Shown: piece after piece, positions 45,040 through 55,899 of the stretch | Layout: every line of letters starts with the position of its first letter | Numbering within the stretch: the first letter of the stretch is position 1 | Assembly: GCA_032164245.1 (NCBI GenBank) | Contig: JAVMKO010000007.1 | Location: 3,658,001-3,722,000, forward strand | Reading direction: 5' to 3' | Length of the DNA: 64,000 nt | Origin: Sternotherus odoratus | Lineage: Eukaryota; Chordata; Testudines; Kinosternidae | Made by a program: the position numbers and the translations under genes | The notes under the pieces: model-generated | What the model saw: only the letters and a program-made list of their open reading frames with translations | Told to the model about the DNA's origin: nothing | Database searches by the model: none

Positions 45040-45795
45040 GCCCCCCGGCAGCAGGCAGGCTGCCTGGAGGGGCCCGGGAGCCGGGACCGTGCGGGCTGGC
45101 TGCCGGATCCCCGCTGCCTCCCCGATCCAGGCAGCGGGCGGGCTGCCTGCCGGCTCCCCGCTGCCAGCCCGCCTGGGTCCCGGCTGCTGGGACCCCGGCG
45201 GGAGCTGTCAACCTGCCCGGCTGCTGGGACCCGCTGCCGCCCGGCTGCTAGAACCCAGGCGGCAGCTAGCAGCCCACCCGCCCGCCCGCCCGGGTCCCCG
45301 GCTGCTGGGACCCCGGCGGGAGCTGTCAACCCACCCGGCTGCTGGGACCCGGCTGCCGCCCGGCTGCTCCAACCTGGGCGGCAGCTAGCAGCATGCCCGC
45401 CTGCCCGGGTCCCCGGCTGCTGGGACCCGGGTGGGAGCTGTCAACCCGCCCGGCTGCTGGGACCTGGCTGCCGCCCGGCTGCTAAAACCCAGGCAGCAGC
45501 TAGCAGCCCACCCGCCCGCCCGGGTCCCCGGCTGCTGGGACCCGGGCGGGCGGGCTGACAGCTCCCGCCCGGGTCGGAGGAGCCGGGCGGCAGCGGGTCC
45601 CAGCAGCCGGGCGGGCTGACAGCTCCCGCCCGGGTCCCAGCAGCCAGGGACCCGGGTGGGCGGGCAGGCTGCCAGCTGCCGCCCAGGTTGGAGCAGCCGG
45701 GCGGCAGCCGGGTCCCAGCAGCCGGGTGGGTTGACAGCTCCCGCCCGGGTCCCAGCAGCCGGGACCCCGGCAGGCTGACTCCCGGCTCCCGGCTG
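45040..45795. repeat. GC-rich inverted minisatellite
   Basis: Units built from CCGGCTGCTGGGACCC, GGCGGGAGCTGTCAACCC and GGCGGCAGCTAGCAGCCC repeat on the left (about 45165-45540). The reverse complement (GGGTCCCAGCAGCCGGG, GGGCTGACAGCTCCCGCC) fills the right (about 45541-45790). The block is CpG-rich and long proline/arginine-rich frames inside it are artefacts. Confidence 0.85.
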
Positions 45796-45803
45796 CCGTG
45801 ATA

Positions 45804-45962
45804 AGTAAAACCTCGATATAACGGACTAATTCGGGCGAGGGGGTGTCCGTTAAAGCCGAAAGTCCTGTTATTTAATAATTTTAAAAAATTATTAAATAAC
45901 GGACTTTCGGCTTTAACGGACACCCCCTCGCCCAAATTAGTCCATTATATTGAGGTTTTACT
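45804..45962. repeat. 159-bp near-perfect palindrome (pogo-like MITE)
   Basis: The left arm reads AGTAAAACCTCGATATAACG to 'ggggtgtccgttaaagccga' and the right arm is its reverse complement with only a few mismatches. The centre is AT-rich near 45883 (TAATTTTAAAAAATTA). The whole can fold into one hairpin with an almost absent loop. Confidence 0.9.
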
Positions 45963-46559
45963 GTAATGACGCATAAAAATCAGAGTTGGTTACAAGAAAA
46001 TAAAAGTGAAACGCAGCTACTACCTGACTTAACAAGTTAAGTGAAATTCAAAGCAAAAAATTGTCTCTCCACATATTTCAGCAGACTTACTGGCTGAATT
46101 CCTTTCAGACACGATCCCTTCCTCAGTCCACAACCGTTTCTTTGTTTCCCAAGTGTTGTGACTGCCATGGGTAGAGCGAAAGGGAGGAGTAACTTGGGGC
46201 ATATGTTCTCTAGTCTTATACTTTTCCTCCTCTTTGAGAATCCTCTCCCGTTGGGGTCCAGGAGACAGATAGTCTGTGGGGATGGGAACCTCCAGCTGTC
46301 TTTTTACCAAGAAGTAAATTTCTTGCTCTTTTTGGCCAAAGAATAGCCACTTAACCAGGTGATAGTCCATTTGATTTTGTTAACGTGTGGCTGGGACATC
46401 AGTTTGCTTTCTGTCTCATAGGAACTGGTTGGTAGTTGCTTTTCTAAACTTGGAACATGTCTCAGTAATGTCATGCGGTAGAATTTTATACCTTTACAAA
46501 CAATGTTGCCGCACTTATTTTACCAGGACAATAATGATCAGTAAATTATGAGCTTTCAG

Positions 46560-47640
46560 ATGATATCTCACAAGGCCTACTTTGTACAGAATTTACCATA
46601 GTCTTGAAAAAGGGGTGAACATAGGGGTAGAGGTGGTCGCAAAGATTCTTACAGCCATTTTGTTGAGACGTTTTTGTGCCTCCATGCCTTGGAGCAGAGA
46701 TTTGAAATTTGGCTGTGGCAGTTGCCCTGCTTCCACGGATATGCCTTTTGCTGGAAAAAACACCCAAATCTGTTCAAAGTAAAAACCTGAAAAAATCTCA
46801 GTTCACTTATAGTAAATAGAGAGTTGTTAGAATTTGGCAGCTGAATTATCCAAAGATCGCACTGAGCATGCTCCCTCCAGTCACAGCTCCAGGGGCTGCC
46901 CAGACTGTGCATGCATTGTTGCCACTGAGGATGCTCCACCCCAGGGATGCAGAGGCTGATTAGGACTTTATCTGCAATTGTTTCTGGGGACGGCTGTGGT
47001 GAAGGGGAGAGAGACTGAGATCATATGAGGGGCCTTGGGGGGGTGGAGGGGAGATTAAGACTGACTGGGCAAGGAGTTTGGAGATGGGGATGAGGTAATG
47101 GGGTGAGGGAAAGACTGGGATCTGGATGGGCAGTCTGAAGGGGGAAACTAGGACTGAGATAAAGTGTCTGGGCAGAGGGTGGAGACTGGGATTGGTTGGG
47201 TAAGGAGACTGGCATGAAGAGCCAGGGATTGGGGAGATGAGACAGGACAGAGACCAAAGGAGTTGGGCATGGAGGAGAAAAGAGGGTAGAAGGGTCTAAG
47301 CCCACTAGAGTACATTCCCTTTCAGAACCAGGAATGTAACCCAAGATTCCTCTGCTGTCGGCGAGTATCGGTGAAACCCACTGGCAAAGTGTGTTCCTCC
47401 TAGAGCATTACAACCTGTTGCTGTTATCAGTTACTCCATTAGGTCAAGCAGCAGAGGTCTGTGCAGTGGATCTAAAGGTACCAACCCTGCTGATGATCAC
47501 ATGGATGTCGATATGATACTGCATGATGGTATTTCTCAGATAAAAATCTACAAAATTTGTAAAAAATCTACAAAATTGCACACACAAATGTTAGGGTTGC
47601 AAAATCAAGAACTTAGAAGTTGGGAAATGCCAGAAATAAA
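46560..47640. repeat. Probable dispersed turtle repeat, unclassified
   Basis: Contains 'cagccattttgttgagacgt', 'gcactgagcatgctccct' and a purine-rich quasi-tandem section (GGGGATGAGG, GGGAGATGAG) at 47020-47290. The final part merges with a repeat also found at 27652. There is no coding content. Confidence 0.4.
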
Positions 47641-47745
47641 GTTGTTGAAGGATCCTTAATTTGGCCCCTTTGGGTATATGGTACAATCTTTAATTACATG
47701 CTCACATATTATTATGTGCCACTGGACCCTTTGAATTTAACTGGC
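47585..47745. repeat. Unclassified dispersed repeat, copy 2
   Basis: The blocks 'gttgcaaaatcaagaactta', 'ttgggaaatgccagaaataa' and 'atggtacaatctttaattac' correspond to 27652-27800. The longer copy here ends near 'tattattatgtgccactgg'. Confidence 0.5.
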
Positions 47746-48132
47746 ACTGTATAGTCAGAGTCTAATGTAAAAGACTCTTTATAGGAACCCCAGAACTTCC
47801 ACCCCTTTCCAGCAGCTGGGAATTGCTCTTGGACAGTAAGTTCTCCCTACCTTTTGTAGTGACACCTGGTTAGGTGAAGCCTTTTGGTTGTGGAAAGTGT
47901 TCTGAGCCCCTTCTGGGGATACATATGCTTATTATGCAAGGACTGCACTAACTGGTGAGTGTCCAGGAGTAGCTTTTATCTGGAAAATCTTCCCATATCT
48001 ATCAGACATGGGTCCCCGCTGCTGGCATGCATTCTTTTCATTCCATTTATTTCCTTACTTAAATGCTTAAAATATCCCTCTCCGAAGCACCAAGTCATGC
48101 ATGCAAATACATCTGAAAACACATTCAGCAAT

Positions 48133-48480
48133 TCTAATGGTTGATGCAACTGCATCTTTTGTCATTGCTAAGAGAGTTGATTACTGTAATGCACTCCAAA
48201 CTGAGCTTCCCTTGAAATTAATCTGGAGGTTGAAGTGTATGGCTGTTTGCTTCTTTCCTGGGATAGGAGTAAATGAATCAAAGCCCACCTTCCATGATCT
48301 GTTGAAGCATCTCACCACGAGTCCATGTCCAGTAAATAAAGCTGGGTGGGTCATGTCTGCTCTCCATTCCCAGGTTCATTCAGCAACAAGATGATGTATG
48401 TCTTGGTCACTTGTGGAACTCCATTCCCAAGGAGATCCATCTGGAATCTGTCATTGGCTTCCATTTGAGTGTTTCAGAAG
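48133..48480 (+). repeat. L2-type LINE fossil, sense
   Basis: The + strand encodes RVDYCNALQTELPLKLIWRL near 48172-48231, matching the 'RLDYCNSL..GLP...I.RLQ' block of L2-type reverse transcriptases. After a frame change LWNSIPKEIHLE appears near 48408-48443, matching 'LWNSLP.EIR'. The frame is broken, so this is a dead copy in the sense direction of the gene. Confidence 0.7.
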
Positions 48481-49715
48481 CTCTTTTTGTTCTTCTTGTT
48501 TTATATATAAATACTTTTTATGTTCCCTATTCTCCTTCCAAGTGCGAAGTAGCCCCTGTGTGTTTGGAGTGTGGGCCTGAAGACTATAAGGTTTGCCTTT
48601 GTGCGGGATTTTTTTTTTCCTTCCTGCCAGGCTATGTGCTGTATTTGGACAGATCTTCTCATAGAATTTGTTTTGAGATGAAAGGGACTTGAATTTCTCA
48701 TGTAGGGTGCCTTATAAATAGATTTTTAAAAATACAACTAAAATCAAATTATAAGAATATTCTAAAAATTACAATTTCTCGTTTCTAGCAGTCTTAATGA
48801 CATGCAATAGTTCTTCTGTCCTCTTTTCATTTATAATGAGCATAACTTGCCCACAGGGTACAAACTGCCTTTTTATTTGGCCTCCTTCCTTTTCATATCT
48901 GCTTCCCTAAGAAGGACTGTAACTGAGGTCAGAAAAGATGCACAAAACTCTTTTGGAGATCGATAAATAGAGCACTGGGATTTGGGCACGTTGTGCTAAT
49001 TGCTTTTCATATACTAATTTATCACTTTTCCTTTGCAAAAGGGTTCTTGCAGCACACTTTTTATACTTACTTTTATTTTTTTTAAGGATCATTTTAACTG
49101 TACTAAAAGAGCAGTGATAAAGTAATGTAAACTAAGGCCAGCGTTTTAAAATGTGTCTTCCAAAAGTTACACACCAAAATCCATATGTAGACACCAAAGG
49201 ACGTAGCTATATTTTCAAAAGTACTGAACGCCCTGCATTGATTTCAACTTTATGCATCCCATTTTGGAAATGGTGATGTACAGCCACCATTTCATTAATG
49301 CGGGGATGACTTCACAGTGTAACACAGTAGCGTTGGTACTATAACACCATTCAGCATGTCAAATGCAGACAGTTAAGAATGCAGGATTTCTCATGCCACC
49401 ATAGGCCGAGCCACTGAATCCACTTCCCTGCCTCTGCACGTAGCCAATGTCTGATGCTTAAGAGGAAGGCAAATAAAATCGTAAATGAAACCCAGCCTTG
49501 CAAACATTAAATCCCATAATGCACCTGGCCAACTGTGCAATGCATTTTATAAAAGAAAAATCCCTGTGTGGCCCTATATTGATCAGTCCGAGGTTTGATT
49601 AGAGCAAGAGACCAGACTACCCCTCTCTTGTGTGTTTGGCAAGACCAGGCTAGGAATTGTGGGCCATATTCTCAGTTGGTTTAAATCAGCATAGCTCCAT
49701 TACAGCTAGTGGAAT

Positions 49716-49840
49716 GAGAGTGACCAGATGTCCTAATTTTATAGGGACAGTCCCGATTTTGGGGTCTTTTTCTTATATAGGCTCCTATTCCCCTCCCACT
49801 CCCTGTCCCAATTTTTCTCATTTGCTGTCTGGTCACCCTA
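49716..49840. mobile_element. hAT-type MITE (125-bp family, copy 2) with 8-bp target duplication
   Basis: The ends GAGAGTGACCAGATGTCC and TGCTGTCTGGTCACCCTA are inverted relative to each other. Perfect 8-bp repeats AGTGGAAT flank the element at 49708-49715 and 49841-49848, which assigns the family to hAT. It is inverted relative to the copy at 2146-2270. Confidence 0.85.
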
Positions 49841-51465
49841 AGTGGAATCCAGATGAGAATGTGGACCTGGCTGCATAAGGCATTCTTTTAATGGTGAAAT
49901 TTGAGTAGGAAGAGCAGTGTCACCAGTGCAGCACCCCTCAAGAATGGACGAGGATGGAAAGGAGCTATGAACCTAGCTGTGCAGGGGGGAAAAATGTGTG
50001 TGGGCAACTTCCATCCCTTTGGACAGCTTTAAACGACAGCAGCAACCACTCAGATCAGCTCAGGCAGAAATCTCCCTAGGAATTTGGATTGGGACAGAGC
50101 TCTCGCCAGCATCAGGGAGCAAGACCTCAACACGGGTATCTGTTCCGTTCGGAACTTTCTACCGAAATATGAGTCACACAAAAATAATCAATCTATCCGT
50201 TCCAAGGAACTAGAGGGGAACCTCCGTAAGGATAACTAGCTCAGCTTGTCAGTGATAAATAACATGAAGATATGAATGGATAAATCGTCCTTTTGGTGTG
50301 TCAGCAACATCACCCTAATTAATCATTTGAAATAAAATGTTTAAAACGATGTTGCTTTGTACTATCCAGGAGCTACATGAAAGCCAACACCTGGAAAGTG
50401 AGTGAAACGTGCTTAAAACAATTCCTCCATGTCTGGTTATATTTTCATACATACACAATCTCACTAAACATAAATGTGTATATTACCAGACTCCTCCATG
50501 CACCTCATACTCGCCATAAAACTGCAGAAAGGAAGCACAGATATGTGCCAGTGGCTTCTATACGAGACAAGGGCACCAGGAGTTATCCCTGTAGAAAGGC
50601 ATTTTCTGTTCTTACCATGGTTAGGACCCCTTCCTGTAGCTTTGGATCATCACAAGGTCTCTGCCAGGCTCTGGAGGAGAAAACACCTCTATTCCAACAG
50701 TCCTGTGCGGGAGAGGGGCTCTGCCTTTTATTCCAGGGATCCTCCTCTTTCTTGGAGTCCCTTATGGGAACAATGCTTAGGAGTGGATTTCTCCGCTCCT
50801 CGTTTCGCCTTCCTGTCTGTCTCCCCATGTATCTGTGACGCCCCTCCTCCTCCCAGCTGACTGTGCCAGAGGGGCCTGGCTTGTGTTTTTTATGTCAGCT
50901 GGATCAGGTATGAGCCATGAGTGGTGTCTAAGCAGTGCCTCTGGCTTGTACACAATGGGTGTCAGCCCACCTTTGGGAATGATTTGGAAGAGTGGCCACA
51001 GCAGCTGGACCATTCGGCCGAGTTCACACGGCACTCGCCATCTGCGCGGTTCGCCCTTCTTTCTCCGCAATCCCGGCGCAGCTTTCATGGACGAGGACGA
51101 GGGATCGGAGTAAGACACAGCGGCAGTTTGTGCTGCTGAGCCCTTTGTGGTCTTTGCCGTCTCTTCAGTCATCTGCCTGGGAGAGAGCGCAGACTGCGTC
51201 TGGATGGAGGACCGGGACAGTGGGAGTGAGGTGCCACAGAGAACTCCTTCCGGGTTACCTCAGGGGGAAAAAAAAACCCATTTCACTTGCCTCTCCCTCT
51301 GCAGTTTTTGCCTAGGGAAGTGGAGGAGCAGCAGGCAAATGTTTCCATTTTTAGGGAAGTGTTCGTCTCTTTTGTTTAAGCCCCGACAGTGCAGCACCTC
51401 TCACAGATCTTAGACGTGCCCCAAGAGGAATGGAATACGTACATGCATGCTGGAACAAGGGGTGT

Positions 51466-51600
51466 TCCCCCCCCCACCCCCCACCCCACCCCCCCCCAGC
51501 TCGAATTGGTTTCCATCATATACAAGTTTTACAGTTTGGTTCCATGTCTCTCCACACCCCCACTATAGAAATTGTCCCAGCACCCCATAATACGTGAGGT
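51466..51600. repeat. C-rich tract and hAT-like repeat end
   Basis: A C-rich run (51466-51499) precedes 'ggtttccatcatatacaagt', 'tttacagtttggttcc' and 'attgtcccagcacccc'. A related block lies at 61795-61865. The terminal CAGCACCCC complement (GGGGTGCTG) resembles hAT ends. Borders are unclear. Confidence 0.4.
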
Positions 51601-53175
51601 GGGGAGTTACAATGAACAGGGCTATTGACATTGTTGTTGATGGGGCCCAAGATGTGAAGAGGAAGAGAGGGCCAGAAGCCACTCTCCAGATCACCAGCTT
51701 CTCACAGTGCTGAAGATACCACGACTGAAAACCTCCTGCTGCTCTTCCGCCACTGCGAGCGCTGGAGCCGCCTTCCAGCCACCTTCCCCTTTCTCCTCAG
51801 CCTGTTTTCTCCAGGAGATGCGCGGAGTGGAAGGCATCGCGGCAGTGGTGCCGCAGGCAGTCCCCGATAAGCAATAATAAGTGCCTATTATGTTTTAATG
51901 TTACAAACTGCGCTTCATACTGCGTGGCTGTTCCCCCCCCCCCTCTTCTCTGAACGTGGTTCTTCTGGAAGCCCAGTTGGTCGTATCTCCCGCTACCAAT
52001 GCAACTTGCCACCTGGATTTGTGGAAACGCGGACTGAGCCGTGATTGATGCTGCCCGGCCTGTAATGAGAACGATGAGAAGGACTCCACCAGCTCAGCTC
52101 AGGCACTGACTGGAGCACTGTCTCTTTAAGAAGAAAAGAAAAGGTTGCTCCAGTACGGCCTGATACAACGATGGCTGAAGTTCCAGACCTGCCTTGTCTC
52201 CTCTCGTTTTTAAGAAGGGCTAATTGTTTGGGCAGCTCAGATGATAGATCAGTGCGCTGTCTCCATCCCTGCCAAGCTGCATAGATCCTTACTGGTGCCC
52301 AGCCATGTACCCCCCTATGCCATGACCCTGTGTGACAAGATTTTGACCCTAGTATTTTATATACATATGCACATGATTCGTTTGCAGAGCACCCACCACA
52401 GAGTAATGGGGGAGAACGTCATGACAGTTTTTCCTGCATCATGAGATAATCACGGACAAAGAGTCCCTGAGAAACAATAAATTTGCCAAAGGAAACTGGG
52501 CCACAAGGGGGAAAAAATCCAAACAGAAGAGCTAGTGAAAAAGGGAGGCCAGAAAGGTGAACGGATCCCAATACACAGGCCTTGCATCAAGCTTTGATTA
52601 CAGCTACATTGAGGGAAATTACATAGAGCGGTTCTTGATGCTGGTTATGTCCATGCGCAACCTCAGGATCAAGAGCGGAGAACAACCTAGTAGTCTTATT
52701 TGCCTTGTAAGAAAATGGTGGACAGATATCACTTGATAAGCAACTTTAGTAGGACTACAAAAAATGGGAACAATCTGAATGTCCCAGGGAGTTGGAACGT
52801 TTTGAACAATGTGACAGGGCTAAACAATTGAGCGCAGACCACAGTTGTTCAGGAAGACCTAACACTATACGATGGCCGGTGGCTGTCAGAGTTCTTTTCC
52901 CAAGTGTCTTCTGCATTCTTCTTCTGTATTCCTTTTGTCTGATCTACTGGAAGGTCGCATGCTTAAATTTCTAACCAGGATGTTCCCATTTCTTGTTGAA
53001 ATGGTGGCATCCGTGACCCTTCTCGTTCTCCCGCCAAGCATGAGGATATTGTACTACCAGAGGAGTTGTAACTTGTGCAGGGATAAAGAACTTTACCGCC
53101 TCAGTGCTTGATAACTGACAGTCCAGGAACATGTGCTGAAGAGCGTTCTAGTCAGTCAGACATCACAATAGCATA

Positions 53176-53418
53176 TTGTGATACGGGTGTTCAGTACTCT
53201 GGGTCCCCACAGAAACCTGCTCTAACAGAAAGCATCCATCTACTTATTAGACACCCTGCTAAGCATTTAGCAAGAAGCTAAGGGCTGGTACTATCATGTA
53301 CCATTGCCACCGACTTTAATATCAACAAGCAAAGTGGGGAGAAACCTATGGCATTGTGCCAAGAGCAGGCGTTCCCTGGGACTTTTGTATAGCAACAACT
53401 GGACTCCATTTTTGTGCA
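53176..53418. repeat. Local direct duplication, left copy
   Basis: The segment 53176-53297 and its continuation at 53386-53418 recur at 54538-54658 and 54661-54693 at roughly 90% identity, same orientation. This copy keeps an 88-bp piece (53298-53385) that the right copy lacks. The pair brackets the first spacer exon. A remote resemblance to Ty3/gypsy pol on the minus strand is possible but weak. Confidence 0.8.
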
Positions 53419-53945
53419 ACACGAATGCTGAATTCCAGAGTCTTCCGCCTCCACCATGAGTGTGAGTTGGCTGTGCATGTGAGTTAGAAGATTTCCATGA
53501 AGTAAAGAAGGACACCATTGGATATATTCACGAACAAGTAAAATAGGATGACCAGAAATCTTTCTTTGCAAAATCCAGCTGCTTAGAAGCACAAGGACTC
53601 AGTACACTCATCGAACTGTTCCATAAGTACAGCCATTTGTGTGCTTTTCCTCAGTTGCCATGGATCCATTATTCCCAGATGAGAATGAGAGACTTGAACA
53701 GGGTCATTCTAGCTATAGATCACCCTGTGTTTTTCCCCAGGAAGCTATTTTGCAAATAGACAGTCAACTGCAGTAGGCATCTTTGCCCCCTGAGGCTGAA
53801 GTCTGAGCTTGCTTTTTAGAGCTTCTATTCTTTCCTTGAGCCAGTCCTTTCGTAAGAGAGAAACTGGCTTTTACTGCTGAGAATGATGAGTTCAGGATCT
53901 TCTGAAACCGCATTGTAACCTCCTGTTACCTTTTATGTTTTACAG

Positions 53946-53996
53946 AGCACTCCAGCAAGACACCCATATCAACAGGAGGAGCAAAAACTTCCTCAA
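53946..53996 (+). CDS. NRG1: Neuregulin-1 spacer exon 1 (Ser/Thr-rich)
   Basis: This 51-nt symmetric exon (phase 1-1) encodes 17 residues, EHSSKTPISTGGAKTSS, when joined to the G left by the upstream Ig exon. It belongs to the O-glycosylated linker between the Ig and EGF-like domains of type I/II neuregulins; mammalian NRG1 has two such 17-residue exons that are alternatively spliced. Eight of 17 residues are Ser or Thr. The acceptor is TTTTACAG and the donor GTAAGT. Compared with the second spacer exon it has ISTGG in place of ASTEG, and Lys where the second exon has Asn, so it lacks an N-glycosylation sequon. Skipping either or both exons keeps the frame. The short length leaves some room for error, but frame, splice sites and position all agree. 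Confidence 0.85.
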
Positions 53997-54537
53997 GTAA
54001 GTCAAATTAAATGGTCTCATCTCTCTCCAATTAGTCCTTCAGACCTAGCTCTGCTCTTTCTAGCTCCTTCTGCATATAACGATTTGACTGGAGCCAGAGC
54101 TTTAGCATGTTGGGAGTGAAAGTGACTTGCCCTGCATTGGTGACTTTAAAATAGGAGTGAACTGTTTAGTACATTCCTGCTTTTTAACCCTTTAACGTGG
54201 AGGGTGCTCTTTAGCAAACGTTTAAAGAAGGGGATAAGCATCACTTCCAGTGTCTCTGGGCTGTATATGTTGTCTGACCTCGTTCACTGCAACCCTCAGT
54301 GTGCTGGGCTACCGTGCAACCTCCTTGGGTTATGGGTTACTAGTCACACTTTTGCGGCTGGAACACATCTTTATGCTTGGTCCATAAAAGAATCTTTCCC
54401 ACGGGCAAGTAAGCTGTATCTGACTCTCTGCCTGTGCGTGTGAATTTTGTCTCATACGTTCATGTTTCCTAGCAGGCTACATGATGATTATCTCCAATGC
54501 ATGTAAGAGTGCGCCCTCAGTAGCTATGTGGCCCATT

Positions 54538-54693
54538 TGTGATACGGGGGTTCAGTACTCTGGGTCCCCACAGAAACCTGCTCTAACGGAAAGCATCCAT
54601 CTACTACTTAGACACCCTGCTAGGTGTCTAGCAAGAAGCTAAGGGCTGGTACTATCATTCTGTATAGCAACAACCGGACTCCACTTTTGTGCA
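54538..54693. repeat. Local direct duplication, right copy
   Basis: It matches 53176-53418 with a few substitutions and lacks 88 bp. Shared blocks include GTTCAGTACTCTGGGTCCCC, 'acagaaacctgctctaac' and 'agggctggtactatcat'. The offset is about 1.36 kb. Confidence 0.8.
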
Positions 54694-54879
54694 TTCATGA
54701 AACTCTTGTGCAGGTTTCATGAATGCAGGTCGTATTCTTGGTCTTTGAGGCTGTTTCAGCTTGGTATGAACTCTTCTGTGTACAGCTCCCCTTCAAAGTG
54801 GTGTGAGCGTTTCTCTTAGCATTCTGCCCTTGGACAACTCATGCATATGAGGGGCATGTTTCTAGGCTGTACGGTAGAT

Positions 54880-55075
54880 GGTAAATATAATGTAATGCCG
54901 ACAAACCCCCCGGTCGTTGGCGGGAGGGATCAAACCAGGGACCTCTGGAGCTTGGTGCATGAGTTAAAAGCCAACCGCCTATTCGCTAAGGCGGTAGAGC
55001 AGACTCCTTCATCTCTAAGTGGTCTCGGTGCCACTAGATGGGACAGAATACCACCCAGGAGGTATGTGGGTTACA
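54880..55075 (-). repeat. tRNA-like dispersed repeat, antisense
   Basis: The minus strand contains GGTCCCTGGTTTGATCCCTC, which resembles a tRNA B box, and 'ctgctctaccgccttagcga', which resembles the A-box half of another tRNA-like unit. The plus strand reads 'agtggtctcggtgccactag' near the right end. This looks like a SINE-type repeat rather than a functional tRNA gene, since no cloverleaf could be assembled. Confidence 0.45.
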
Positions 55076-55087
55076 TAACATAAATGG

Positions 55088-55290
55088 TCATGTCTCTCCT
55101 ACCTTGTCTGGCTGAGGAAGTTGTAGACTGGAGTGGATAAGATAGACATCCCACGGATTTGCAAAATCGCACAGATGCAGGCTGGCAAAGGGACAGTGGT
55201 CTCTCACTAGCTCTTCTGGAATGCCGTGTCTGGCAAAGGCTGCTTTTAGTCTGAGCTGACCACATTCGTAGGCTAGATCAAGGAGAAAAG
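55088..55290 (-). pseudogene. Ty3/gypsy-type integrase remnant
   Basis: The minus-strand frame reads LKAAFARHGIPEELVRDHCP and then FASLHLCDFANPWDVYLIHS. In Ty3/gypsy integrases the matching segment is 'F..HG.P..L.SD.GPQF.S..F..F...W...H..SSP..PQ'. The aspartate of the catalytic core is kept (RDHCP), but the fragment is short and no complete pol frame exists. It is antisense to the host gene. Annotated as a dead fragment only. Confidence 0.6.
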
Positions 55291-55899
55291 TGTGACCACG
55301 AGAATTTGCATTAAGCATGCCTGCAGCCTGTCCTTTGATGCAGCTCTGTGTGTGGCAGGTTTGGGGAATCTTGGCACTGGTGTCTAACAAATGCCCATCA
55401 GATGATCCAGGATTCGCTCATATTCTCAGCGTGGCTGTTGGTATTGCTTCACTTAATAAACTCATGAGACCAAACATTTAATAACACGTGTTCCTGTAAG
55501 CACTGGAGTCCGTTTTGTTCAGAGGAATGTTCTGCTGGCCCTTGCCAGTGCTTTACTTTCATTTTCTCACCCCTTGTGATGTAAGCACAAAACCTGTTCA
55601 CGCCCTTCTTTTGTCACATAAGCTGCGGTTGTGCTACTTGTGTTCTTCCCACTGCCTGCTTCTGCACAGGAATATTCTCCTCTTTGCTGTGACTGTGGCA
55701 GAGACCATGATGTGGACTCTGACGTATTCAAAGAGACATTTGCTGCTAAAATACTGCACTTGCAGACTTAATACCAAATAGTACATAACACAACTGCTTT
55801 CCACCCATGGGAGTATTAAAGTGCATACATCTGATAACTACTTATCAAGGTACCCTTTCCAGCCGTCTTTCTAGAATTCTGAGTAGAGTGTTGGTCACT

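Larger units (their letters stand above)
44914..45965. mobile_element. Pogo/Tigger-like element carrying GC-rich minisatellite
   Basis: The left end TAGTAAAACCTCGATTTAAC and the right end (complement of TTATATTGAGGTTTTACTG) form terminal inverted repeats flanked by TA, as in the pogo branch of Tc1/mariner. A third, inner copy of the terminus lies at 45804. There is no transposase frame; the interior is a GC-rich minisatellite. Either one element was expanded, or two insertions lie side by side. Confidence 0.7.
41730..53945 (+). other. NRG1 intron between the Ig exon and first spacer exon
   Basis: The 12.2-kb intron begins GTAAGA and ends TTTTACAG. It carries a family X repeat with a nested MITE, a pogo-like element with a GC-rich minisatellite, an L2 fossil, a hAT MITE and one copy of a local duplication. 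Stretches at 42540-44180, 48700-49700, 50200-51450 and 51600-53170 contain nothing that I can name. Confidence 0.85.

Noticed and set aside
44903..45935. Long Pro/Ala/Gly/Arg-rich frames on both strands
   Set aside because: They arise from the GC-rich inverted minisatellite in the pogo-like element and exist on both strands, so they are not coding.
51001..51315. Possible GC-rich coding exon
   Set aside because: Overlapping frames on both strands lack conserved motifs and flanking splice sites of matching phase.
54880..55075. tRNA gene on the minus strand
   Set aside because: A B-box-like block is present, but no complete cloverleaf or correctly spaced A box could be built.
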